The notes under the pieces were generated by a model that was not told where the DNA came from, did no database searches, and saw only the letters and a list, made by a program, of their open reading frames with translations. Below are positions 34,298-45,555 of a DNA stretch of 64,000 nucleotides, in pieces; the first letter of the stretch is position 1, and every line of letters begins with the position of its first letter. Source of the stretch: Rhipidocladum racemiflorum (taxonomy: Eukaryota > Streptophyta > Magnoliopsida > Poales > Poaceae); the NCBI GenBank assembly GCA_036346355.1, contig CM070584.1:25700039-25764038 (forward strand). Reading direction: 5' to 3'. A program made the translations under genes and the position numbers.

Positions 34298-35904
34298 GAA
34301 ACTTTTCCAATTGTCGGCATTTAGCTTTGCGTCAGCCCCAACGATGTGCGCTCTTTGCTTTGGGTGGGGGCTCCACTCACCCACACAGAGTACCCCCGGG
34401 CCAGGCGAGAGTACCCCCCTAAAATTAGGGTGGTTGGGTACCGTACACTCCAAACCTGATTCACCCACACGGATCCAACGATGGCTAACAGCCCATCGTG
34501 CCTTTTACCCTCAGCAAAGCATCCACCGTTGTTTCATGAAAGCCTCCAACACCTGTGCGTGGTGAGGGAGTATTCTAAGCAATACCAGCACGTCGGTATT
34601 GCCCAACTACTTCGACACCTTGCCACTACAAGAAGATCAAATTCCAACTCCTGTACTAGGTTTAGGCTATCCCATACTAGCACATGTGGTTGTACGAAAG
34701 GACTTGGTTAAAAACGTCAAGTTCAGTCCTTAGGTTTGCATAGACGAGACCTCCCATCATCCGTCCGACATAAATCACCATACACCTTTTCCTTTTTCAT
34801 CTTTTACCAACATAGCCTTTATTTTTCCAAAAACCATCATTTCCAAAATCCTAATAACGTATCGAAAATCTTTGATTGACTGAGTCCACCGATCATTATT
34901 CAATCAGTCTAAAGCAGGGCTAAGCGTATGCAACTATTAGACTTATATTCCCTGGCGACACTTATTATAGCGTCTACCCTTAAACTAGGGTTACTCAAGG
35001 ATTTTAGGGTAACAACGAGATTGAGATAAACCATCCAACCTTTAGGGTAACTACCTATCCCCACCATTTAAATATTTGTAATAATCATATGCATGCGCAA
35101 TAGTTTTGCGAATCATCAAATACATTTGCAATTATAGGAGCAATATGATCAAAGGGGGTGCTTGCCTGCTTGCTCTGAGTTTTGCGTGTCCTCTGGGTCG
35201 AAGTCCGGATCCTCGCCAACTGCTCCCGAGGCATCAACGTCTAAACGAAAGCGCGACAAAGAAATAACGAGGAAACGATTAAGATCTAGTGAGAACAAGG
35301 CAAAAAGGCTCAAAGAAGCGGACCACAACTAATAAGCGAACACGAGAAAGACAACTCAACGAAAATCAAAACTTGAATTGGAGACCGGCAGTACCGGTGT
35401 ACAAACTCCGGTAGTGCCGCCCTACGGCAAGCGTCTGGCCGCAAGAGTCGGTAGTGCCGCGACTACGAAAACCCAAAAAGGGACCCTCTCTCGAAAATAA
35501 CTACCGGCGTTAGGAGCGGTAGTGCTGGCCCGAACCCGGCAAGACGGGCCGCAAGGGTCGATAGTCTTGGCCGAGCGGCAAGATGCACTTACCATGCTCG
35601 GTAGTGGCCCACAGTCGACTGAATTTTCCAGAAAAAGGATTTTCGCACAAACGACGTTGGAATTCCGCGACGATTGCATGGATGGGTTCTCGGAGGTGAC
35701 AAGGACCCATTTATGCAGACCACACGTGGTTCCGACCTCGTTTGGCCTACATCCTAATCCGAGAAACTCTAGAGTCCTAATTTACGCTAAATTCCGACTT
35801 TCACCCCGAATCGAATTCAAACTCGATTCCTATCGCAAAACTCGGACTTTAACGACGTCGAATACGTTCAAGGGTCCTTTTCCTAGCTTTTGGAACTAGG
35901 GTTC
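34298..35904 (-). repeat. Duplicated segment of G3 LTR inside the G2 element
   Basis: Matches 23551-25119 from 'gaaacttttccaattg' to the GGTTC target site that precedes the G2 LTR. It shares with that copy features absent from the other G3 LTR at 15500 (the extra AGAGTACCCCC units), so it derives from the right-hand G3 LTR. It is placed between G2 pol and the G2 3' LTR. It differs from its source at scattered bases and by several indels in the CGGTAGTGCCG cluster. Confidence 0.88.
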
Positions 35905-38900
35905 TGTAACTCCCCAAAATTTTGCTCTTCTTAAATCTATGTGTGATTTGGTACTTTGGTGAATTTTTGGAATTTTCTGGAATTTATTTGGATTTATTTG
36001 GAATTTATTTGAATTTATTCCATTTTGAAATAATTAAAGAATTAAACTTTGCAAATAAAATTTTGCTGGAAATATTTTATTTGAGTCCAAAATGATCCAA
36101 AATATTTTCCAGAATTTTTCTGGAATTTTTCTGAGTCTTTTGCTATTTTTAAGGAATTAAATGAATTTCTGAAAATTATTTTAATTATTAAATCGCTGGA
36201 AAATCATTCGGGTCGAGTACTGTTCATCCGACCAAGTCGGAACCCGAGTCGGACTCGAGTCCGACCCGAGCCAGTTGACTCGATCGAACCAACCCTGACC
36301 CAGATGGATCCGAACCGTTGGATCAAGATCAAACGGTCAGGATCAATCCGCGCTAGTCACGGCCGCGCCCGAGCCAATCTCGGCCGTCGATCGCGCCACG
36401 TGGACGGCCCGCGTGCGTCCACGTCGTCTCGCCGTATCCGGGACGGACTCCGCCGCCTGCATCGGCTTCGCCATGAAACCGAGCGAATCTCGACGTCCGC
36501 GCCGGTATTTAAGGCGTGGAACGTTGCCCGAGGTTCACCTGACCCGTGCGCATCGTTTTCCCCAACTTCCAGAGCCCTATCCGCCGCCGTCACCTTGCAA
36601 TTGCTCGCCGGAGTCCTCTCTCTCCCCACCGCGGTTGTTGCCTCGTCCCGCCGCCGTCCGCCGTCTTCCGCCTAGTTGGAGCCCAGTTCCGAGACCCTCA
36701 GGCCAAGGCGCACCCGAAGGGAGGACTCATCTCGCCGGAGAGGCCCCGCAGCACCGTCGGCTTGGTCACCGTCCTCGCGTCCAGTGAGCCCGCGCCGCCG
36801 CGTTGCCATCGCCGCCCCCGAGCTCGCACAACCGTTGGATCAAGATCCGACCGTCACGGTGAGCCCACATTCTCCCCCAAACCCTAGAATTCAGTTAGAT
36901 GCGGACCGCTGGATCAATATCCAGCGGCCCACGATCGGCCACGTCGCCTGCATGTGGATAACGTTACGGGTTAGGATCGTTTCCAACCGTTGGATCAAGA
37001 TCCAACGGCTCAGATTGACCGCGTTCACCCCAAACGCGTGAAGCATAGATCCAATCTGGGCCGTTGATTTTCAAATCAACGGCCGAGATTGTGCCACGTG
37101 TACCCAAGCCACGCCACGCGCGCGTGAGCGCGTGTCTCTGACACGCGGGGCCCGCGTGTCAGCGGGACAACCGAACCGCACCATGACGTCACCGCTGACG
37201 TCATGGCGGGCCCGCATGTCAGCGAGTTGGACCGCACGGGGTAATTGCGCGGCGTGACACTGACATGTGGGGCCCACATGTCAGCGACACGTGGAGTCGT
37301 GGACCGAGTCCACGGTAGACCCGAGCCGAGCGTGGACCAAGTCCATGGACCGGCTGACGTCAGCCGCCCAATCAGAGGCTGACACGTGTCCAGGCTGACG
37401 CAATAATTGATTTTCCGAAAAGGAAAATGATTTATTAATTCGAAATAATGATTTCAGATTTTGTTTCATACTTCAAACGCTTATAACTTTTGCGTTTCAA
37501 CTCCGATTTGAGTGATTCAAATTTCTAAATTTGTATAAAATTGAGATCTACCTAATTATGAATTTTATTTAAATTTTTGGACTAAAGTTTTTCTCTGTAA
37601 AATTATTTAATTGATTATTTAAACTTTAAATAATCATAACTTTTGCATTTTAACTCCAAATTTGACGATTCCAGTTTCTAAAAATTCATAAAATTATGTT
37701 CTCTCTGTTTATGGATTTTATTTGAATGTTTGGACACTTTTTGCCTATTGTTTATTCGTGTATTGCTATTTGCACGCTTTACGAGTAGACGTTGAAGTGC
37801 CGGAAGGATTCGAAGGAGAAGTATTGACTCAGGATCCAACTCAAGACCAAGAACAAGTACTTTTTGAAGGCAAGTTGTGCTTTGACCATGTTGATCCTAT
37901 TTTGAAATCTATTTTGATTTAACCTATTGCATGCTAGTTCAATTAGAAAAATACTTTATTTAAATATGGGGGTTAGATAAATACCAATTTGCTGTATGAC
38001 ACCTTGATTATTTAAATATGTGCCATGACCCTTGTCACCCTAGTTGTGGATTACTAGTTGGACATTATTAAATTGCCAACATGGGTTTTAGATCGTTGTA
38101 GTATCTTTGCTTAGACACGCACGTGCTCATGACATGATTTTGGACAACCAAATGTTAATATTGACTTAATGATATATTGAACCTGTTTTGGAAAGGTATC
38201 ATGTGATGTTGATGGCACGTGGTGCATGGTAATCAACTGGGGTTTGATAAATAGTTTTCGGCCAGGGGCATGTGGCAAGAATGATCAGTGGGCAGTTGTG
38301 GCAATCGGGATGTTGATTTGGTTCTTCGGGTAGTCTTGCCTGGTCACCCTAAGGACTTCACCTTGCAAGCCTTTGAACTGGGTCTAACGTGCAACCACAT
38401 GTCTGTAATGGGACGGACCTAGTTGATTAAGTTGCTAATAACGCACTGTGGGACCTCGGAGGTCAACTACACCCTTTGTGTAAGTTGTACGGGGAGCGCA
38501 TCGGGCCGAGGCCGGTACCCCTCTAACGGTTGATTGGCCTAAACTTCGCCTTAGCTAAGGGAAGGGTTAGTGTGCAATAACCGGGGAGGACCACTTGTAT
38601 TGTTAGAAGTTTCCGAAAGACTTTGTTACAGGAACTCGCCTTTGTGGTGTTTGACTGTATCTTGTGGGTAAAGTGCGTAACCTCTGCAGAGTGTAGAATC
38701 TATTCGAATAGCCGTGTCCGCGGTATTGGGCATCGCTCGGGAATTACAGTCAAGGGTTAGATTTTCTCAAAAATAACTTGGATCTGAAAGGTTGGGATGG
38801 ATTAATAATGATGTTGATGGAAACATGGATTAGGATGGGAAAGATGTTTATTAAATTCCTTGAAAAGTTACCTATGCTATACTTGTTTCTACTGCTTTCG

Positions 38901-39398
38901 AATCTACTTATGTTATTTGTCAAATGCTGTTTACTGCAAATATACCTTGAGCTATTCCATTGTACCAAGCCATGCATATAGTATATTAGCCTGCATTCTG
39001 TGCATGACTTGCTGAGTACCAAGTACTCACCCTTGCCTCAATACAACACCAGTTGAAGAGGAGACTACACCAGCTTTGGTGGAGGAGCTCCAAGAGGATC
39101 CGTCTACTTAGGGAGCGAGCCCAGTCAGTTGCCTGTGGTATACTGGATGGCGCCACGAAGTTATTTGATTTTCCGCTGCTACTATTTCTCTCTTAATAAG
39201 TTTCGCTCATGAGGCGCAGCATTTGTAACTTGACCATAAGGTCAAGTAACCAGTTTGACTATTTAATTAAAGTATTTTACTAGTATCGAGTGGTATGATT
39301 GTGATATTTACCGATGTTAAGACTGTGTGCACTAGCTCGTTCCTGGACTAGTGCTGAATACACAGAGGGTCCGGATTTGCAAATTCGGGGTCCCGACA
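35905..39398 (+). repeat. G2 3' LTR (3494 bp)
   Basis: Starts TGTAACTCCCC and ends GGGGTCCCGACA; aligns with the 5' LTR throughout. It holds palindromes at 36987-37008 and a perfect 26-bp one at 37059-37084, plus a TATTTAA box at 36506-36512. It is preceded by GGTTC and followed by GATTC. Confidence 0.93.
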
Positions 39399-40284
39399 GA
39401 TTCCAAAGTTTAATTCCAAAAGCTACGAAAACGACATTTAACCTAATCTATCCGATAAAAACGTATTTAGGGTTTCAAATCTCAGTTTTCGCACTAACGA
39501 GAACTCTTGCACCTAACCTAGGTTTAGAAACTCAGCTATCTAAAAGTTGAGCACTACAACTTGGTTTTCTAGGGTTTTAGCTAAAAGAAAAGTTGATAGA
39601 AAAGGAGAAAAGTACAGGATCAAGCTCAAGTCAACCCAGATCTGACTGAAACTTGCTTCACTCACCACAGATTGCTGCTAAGGTTTTGAAAAGTGACGAT
39701 CTCCTCCATGGCTTGCTTCACCTTGAGCTCAAGAACAGCGGAGAGAGAGTTTTAGGGAGAGGAAGAGCTTGAGAGAGAGGGAGAGAGCTCCATGGGAGAG
39801 AGAGCTAAAGAGGGAGAGCTAGAGGGTGAGAAGGAGAGTGAGAGGGAGTGAAGTGAGGGAGAGAGTTGGCTGGGGGAGGAGAACCCTCTAGAAAAACGTG
39901 GAGGTGGCTAGGGCAACCGGTCAGCCATGGGCGCCCTGCCCCCTGCCCAAACCCCTCGGCCGGCAGTACCGGCCAGGGCCGGCGGTACTGCCGCCCAAGG
40001 CGACAAAACCCCAAAACCCCCCCAAAAACTCCGAAACTCAACAACTCTTCCTGGAAACCTCTAGGATAGACTCTAGGATAGCTAGAGAAGGTTCAGAAAC
40101 TACGGTTGCTCGGAAATTCTAACCGTACACGAAACGAGATTTTGGAGCAAAAACTAAAACGAAACAGATTGGGCAAACAAATCCAAACACAATTAACTCC
40201 AAATAGAATTTCCAAATAACTCACAAAGGATAATTAATATATATATATATTTTTAAAAGACAAGTTCAAACTCAGGATGTTACA
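39399..40284 (-). repeat. G3 5' LTR, second part
   Basis: Continues the LTR interrupted at 25119, beginning with the second target-site copy GATTC, and ends GGATGTTACA at 40284. It contains the GA-rich tract (about 39735-39880). Confidence 0.88.
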
Positions 40285-40386
40285 GCTCTACCCCCCTTAC
40301 AATAATCTCGTCCTCGAGATTACAAGGATTTAGAAAAGAAAGATGGAAACTTGGATCGAAGGCGATCTTCACGTTCCCAGGTTGCC
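40285..40386 (-). repeat. Extra 3' internal remnant of G3 outside its 5' LTR
   Basis: About 100 bp nearly identical to 17977-18080, that is, the polypurine tract and end of the chromodomain region that normally lie inside the 3' LTR. It abuts the outer end of the 5' LTR and then breaks into G1 LTR sequence. It is the trace of a second internal region. Confidence 0.88.
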
Positions 40387-41234
40387 ATGTTTGCATGTTT
40401 GCATACCTGGCATGATACATGGCCCGGGCGGTGAGAAAGTCATAACTAGTCCGGGGAAGGTCGGTGAGAAAGTTATGATTATTCCGGAGAGCCAATGAGT
40501 AAGTCCTACATCGTGATTCCATCCACCGCGGTTTATGGAAGCGAGGAGTAGGCACCCTCCATCTTCGGGATGGAAGGGGGGAGAGGGTGCACACCGTCGG
40601 TTGTGTACTCAACCATACCGGTATGAGTTTCCAAGGAGACATGAGCATCGCATCGCATTGCATACATAATGATGATGAAAATGATATATGATCATGAATG
40701 AGATGATAGACATGATGTGAGTTGTCGTAGCCATGAAATTGTTTCTTTTGTACCATTGCAATATACTTGCTGAGTGATGAACTCACGCTTGTGTTTATGT
40801 TGTTTTTTTTAGGTACCATGACACCGGCATGTGGGAAAGGGCATTAGCTACACATCTTCACGTAGTTCCAGTCACATTTACCAAATTTTGAGTCATGACC
40901 TTAATAATAGTGCCATGAATCTTGGTGTATGGATTAAATTGTGGTCCGGCCCCTTATTTGCTTCGTTATAGTTTATGGAGTGGTTGAACTTGATATTATT
41001 GCCTTATGTTGATGCTATATCCATTTACATTGCTTCTTTAGATGTCTTATGATATGATATTACTTGCCTGTTATTGCTATTGTCTCAAATCATGTTAAAA
41101 CAAAGGAGATGCTGCCGAAATTTTCGGTTTTCGCATTTGCTCCTTTGCTGTAATTTGTCATTATTAGTGGTATTTAGATGTTGTTTAGCCTATGTTTGGT
41201 AGCATTCGGGCATACTAGATGCCGGGGTGTTACA
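40387..41234 (+). repeat. G1 5' LTR, second part
   Basis: Resumes the LTR with a duplicated 'atgtttgc' and ends GGTGTTACA at 41234, matching 46910-47754. Confidence 0.9.
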
Positions 41235-41236
41235 GT

Positions 41237-41248
41237 TGGTATTAGAGC
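41237..41248 (+). other. G1 primer binding site
   Basis: TGGTATTAGAGC, one transition away from the initiator-Met tRNA type site seen in the truncated G1 copy at 2963-2974. Confidence 0.85.
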
Positions 41249-44200
41249 GGGCTGTAGGTCCTTGGAATGTGTATTTTTAGTATCATGCTATAGGATACAA
41301 CTAAAATGTGATGTGGAATAACTTAGAAACATGGCTTAGGTTTTAACTAAAATTTTGTCATGGGATAGCAACATTAAAACTTGCAAAAGTGGTATAACTA
41401 ATCTAAAATTTGACACACATGGATGCACAGTAGGAAAAGGGTATGAGTATCGTTGCTTACGCTTAAATGTTGTATTTAAGCTTTGATGTTGAATGCTAAA
41501 GTTGGTAATGTATGTTGCTATGTTATTTAGAGATTTGATTGTATTGTTCTTGGTATTGTGATAAAGTGGGGTTGTGGTGCCGAAGGGTTTCGGTCACTTC
41601 TTTTTGTTCATAGTAAGGGTGTGGTTTGACGGTGTGGCCGGTTAGCGCCATCACCGAATAATTATTAACCACTGTAGGAGGAGTGCTTACCCTTTCTGTC
41701 GTAGATCGGGTAGTTGACTGGAGTCAAATAGAAGAGATTGGTGATAGATTCCTTCGGATGCTCTTTACCGTTCTAAGGGTCGGTTTCGGTTGGTTTTCTT
41801 GGTTTTAGTTGATTGAAATCAAATGAAAAGTCTTTGGAATTGGTTTTTCGCGGAGTGTCCCTTCGGTATTTCTTGGTTTTGTCTTCTTTGGGTGAAGACA
41901 AAGAAGAAGAGTTTTGTGTTGCATGTCTTTTGGTCGCCTTTTTGCTTTGACACCGGTTCTGTTGGTTGCCTTGCAAAGAAAAGTATAGTTTTAGTTCTTC
42001 TGTGTCTTACTCTGAGTTTAAAAGAAGTTATTGAAGCGTGTGCAAAAAAAAAGGGTAAGTTGTGTCGATTTATGTTTTGTGCCTTTGTCCGTAAGGTTTA
42101 CTTGGTCGCTTGGTTCCCTCCTGTGGGAGTCTTTAAGATTTAAATGTGCTTTGGAGTCATGTCCCATTGCAACTTTGAGAGTCAAGCTTCTTTGTGAGCT
42201 TTGGTTGAGTATTAAAAGAATAATGCTGTAAATAAAGTAAGTATTCGTTTGACTGAAATTACTTGTCAAAAGTGAAAATTGTTGTTTAGCATGTTATGTA
42301 ATATGTAACAATGTGGTTTATGGAAATGATGTGCTCCTTAGTTAAATTGCGAGTTGAATCAATTAAATGTAATTGTTATCTTTAGCTTAAGATTAAATGA
42401 ACTTCTAGTGTTGTAGATTACTCTATAGCAAGAATGATTAAAGGTGTTAATGTACATGTTTAGAATCTGTTGTTTTGCTTTAAAAGTGCTTATGACCCCC
42501 AATTATGTTTAAAGTTTTAAACCCTGATGCATAGTTAGAACATTAAGATGATGTAGACTGCTGTTATTGTTAAAGAAACTTTGCTGGTTGTTTAAAGATG
42601 TTCTAATCTAACGGGTTAATAGAGAAATTTAATCGTGTTGGCTAGTGGCTTTAACTTGGAAGTTGATTAGAGTTGCTATTTTTTGTTGTTGCAAACTACT
42701 AGTATATTTGGATGTATGCAGTTGTGTCTCTACAATGCTAGTATTGATATCAATTGAGAAGACATAAGTCTTATTGTTAATGATGTTGTTAAGGGCAGTG
42801 TTAATGCTAGTATTCAATCTATTCTCAATAGTTGGAGTATGTTGTGTGGTGGTAATTTTGTTATAACCTATGTATAGGGTAGCTAAACGTAATGTTGTTG
42901 GTTGATGATTATGCCGTTTGTTGATATTGATGGCTTGGTAATTGTTTAGATTAATGGTTGAAAATCCTTGTTAAAAATGGAGGTTACTGTAACATGTTGT
43001 GATGGAGTGGACCATGGATAATTAATATGATGTAGAATTTTATCCTTAATGAATGTATGTCTTAGAATCATAGTTACGAGCTTTGCCTTGTGGAGATAAT
43101 ATTTACTTGTTGAAGTCATTTATTGATTGAACAGGTTCCAATTGTCAAGATGTTGACTTATGGATGGTATAAAATTGATAGGTTGATCATGCTAAAGTAT
43201 TTGTTGAAGTATTATGTTTTAGAATGAGAATAGGATGTTGTATGATGTGTTTGTCTTTGGGGAACAGGATGAAGTAGTATTGGTTGGATGTTTTTTTATA
43301 AGCATCGTAAACTTTATTTATAAGTGTTGGGAATGGTAACTAGAGAAAGAAATTGTTATGTAAATTTTGTTAAATCCAGTTGGACTTCCTCAATGAGTAA
43401 GTAGTGAATTTTGAAGTTTTTAATGGAAAGCGTAGTGGAACACTAGAGATGATTGTATTTATGCTAAGCTGGTGTTTAAAACCTTCTGGACTGGTTTGGT
43501 TGTTTGCTATCTTGGTTGAATGCTTTTGGTCAAAGTATTCCTTATCTTTGTGTTTGAGTTTCCTAAAACTCGTAGAAATTGGTGCCTATTTTTGGATTTG
43601 GCTAATTTGTTCAGTTTATGCTATGAGTATGGTTTTACACCCAAAAGTCTTTGAGCAGATCGCGCTCCTTCGCGTTCGCGCTGCATCATATTTGGAGTAA
43701 ATTTTAAAGGAAGCAGAAGGTCTTAATGGGTTGTGTTGGAGATTCTTGAGATTCAATTTGTAACTCCATTTGGCTAGAGTTGGAGTTATTTGAAAATGTG
43801 TGCGGTGTTTGAAAATGCTTCACAAGGTGGATTTTATGAATGGTTCATAAGTGATTTTGTTAGTAAAGTGTTCCCTTTTGAAATGAATTTCTCTTTCTCT
43901 TTGAAAAAAAATTGCGGTGGTTGTGTGTGCAGACGTTTGACTTTGGAGTTGATGTTCTATTCTAAAATGTTGATTTTGGTTAGAATGCGAGGTTTTGCAA
44001 GGTTAGCTTTAAATGGATGGTGGGTTTTGACACGACGCGGTTTTTTTCTGTTAACTATGCTGCCGTCATAGTTTATATGAATTAGCGCAATCCTCGATGT
44101 TATTCGAATTTTATTCATGTGATACAGAGGAAGAAGTCGTCTTGTGAATGACTATTCGGTAGTGTTGTTACATGATGAATGAATGGTGAAAAGTAATCAT

Positions 44201-45372
44201 GACATCGTTTATAGATGTTAAATGATAAAATAGTCGTTGAGCCAGGTCAGTGAGAAAGTCATATATGGATATATGACTAATCCGGAGTGCTCTTGGAAAG
44301 CTGCATGCATGTCCTGAATCGAGATTTCAATTGCCTTCTAGTACGAGAAGTAAGAATGAATATCTTCTGGTATGTTGGTTGTGGTGTAAGAGATCTGAGC
44401 TTTCTTTGCATCTTGGCTTAGGAAAAATAAAATGAGTACTCTTTGGTTGTTGCCGAACTCTTTCCAATGTGGCTTTTAGCGCTTTGGAGTTCGAGTTGTT
44501 GTATGTGGACCAATTGGGTTCATGTTACGGTTGGGCTGACTCATCAAAGGTACTGTTTGTCCTGGTCCTTTAAGTGGAAGGATGTGAGGGCGAGGCTTTC
44601 TTAGTAAGAGAAATCTAGTGTGTCTAGTAGTTGATCGTAAATGGTGTAGAAGTGAAGAGTAAATTAAGGTTATCTATGTCCCAATTCAAACCTTCTTGGA
44701 GAATTGTTTCCGTTTATGTGTCCCTCGGTAGGGTTGATCAAATTATCAGTGGACCACTTGGTGGTTGCTAGTAATTGCTTTCGGTTTTCGAAGAGTATTG
44801 GATCTTTTTGTCGCCGGGCTATTGAGCGTGTTGTGCCAACCAAAGTGGAATGTTCGATTGTTATTGATTTGGTGAGTTTTCAGAACCCTGGCCATAAAGT
44901 AGGCTTCTCCTTTCGGTGGTAGTGGGGTGGGTGTTGGTCTTGTTGTAAAAGATCAGAATGTAACCCTGATGGTTCAAGTAGTTAGTAATCTTAGAGTGTT
45001 GTGTCTCACTTGGTTTGCATCGTCGCGAATACGACGAACCACAGTTGAGAGGTTGAGACGTGAATCACTATTGTGCGTGGGAGCGGAAGATGGATCTAGA
45101 AGTTGGTACCATGTCCTTCTGGAGAGTGGCTTTGGTTAAAGGGATCGGGCACTTTAGTGCCAAGGGATGTATCGAAGGAGGAGTGTGAGACTGTTTCCTT
45201 TCGTGGTCTGTTTGGGATTTTATCCTATCGCTTGGGTCATGCCAAGGCCTTGTATGGGTGCTTTTGGTTTCAATGTTGAGTAAAGTTCTTGCAAGAGGTT
45301 GATCGTGGGTTATCGTTAGAACTGTGGGTCTTCGAGCCTAAGCATCTTACCATCTGGTCTCGATCAGTGTAG

Positions 45373-45477
45373 TTCCAGTGGCTTTAGTCAGAGAGAGAAG
45401 CGGCTTGGGAACTGGAGTCTCGCATGCGCGAGAAGTACCTCGAACTTTTCGCCTCAGGTATGAGATATGAAACCTAG
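45373..45477 (+). pseudogene. Chromodomain C-terminal relic of G1
   Basis: The frame reads FQWL, stop, then SEREAAWELESRMREKYLELFASG, ending with TAG at 45475-45477. This matches the VQW...EEATWEREDEMRxxYPxLF end of Gypsy chromodomains. An in-frame stop splits it. It is the only clear coding trace in the element and shows it derives from a chromovirus. Confidence 0.7.
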
Positions 45478-45555
45478 CTATCTTTTGCTTTGCTGGGTTG
45501 CGTATTGGTGTGTCTTGGATTCGAGGTCGAATCCTATTGAAGGGGGGGGGGAGAA

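Larger units (their letters stand above)
25120..39398 (+). mobile_element. Gypsy chromovirus family G2 (Tekay/RIRE3-like) with duplicated host segment
   Basis: 5' LTR 25120-28610, primer binding site 28615-28627, extra ORF plus gag-pol 28828-34276, 3' LTR 35905-39398. The flanks GGTTC (25115-25119) and GATTC (39399-39403) are a 5-bp target-site duplication with one substitution; the uninterrupted target is visible in the other G3 LTR at about 17090-17105. Between the end of pol and the 3' LTR lies 1.6 kb of G3 LTR sequence (34298-35904) that does not belong to G2. Multiple stops and frameshifts disable gag-pol. Confidence 0.92.
14349..40386 (-). mobile_element. Gypsy chromovirus family G3 (Tekay/RIRE3-like), interrupted by a G2 element
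   Basis: Minus-strand element: 3' LTR at 14349-17976, internal 17977-22394, 5' LTR at 22395-25119 plus 39399-40284. Pol order on the minus strand is protease, reverse transcriptase, RNase H, integrase, chromodomain, typical of chromodomain Gypsy elements. Beyond the 5' LTR another 100 bp (40285-40386) repeats the 3' end of the internal region, so the structure is LTR-internal-LTR-partial internal. No target-site duplication is seen because the right end is truncated and 145 bp of the target LTR is lost. Confidence 0.87.
41235..45555 (+). other. G1 internal region, almost entirely non-coding
   Basis: 4.3 kb between the LTRs. I find no gag, protease, reverse transcriptase or RNase H motif in any frame; open frames are short and AT-rich. 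Only the last kilobase resembles Gypsy pol (relics of the integrase C-terminus around 44700-45350 and a chromodomain end at 45373-45477). A polypurine tract of A/G residues lies at 45539-45555. The region could be a large non-autonomous internal domain or a very decayed pol. Low sequence divergence between the LTRs favours the former. Confidence 0.7.
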
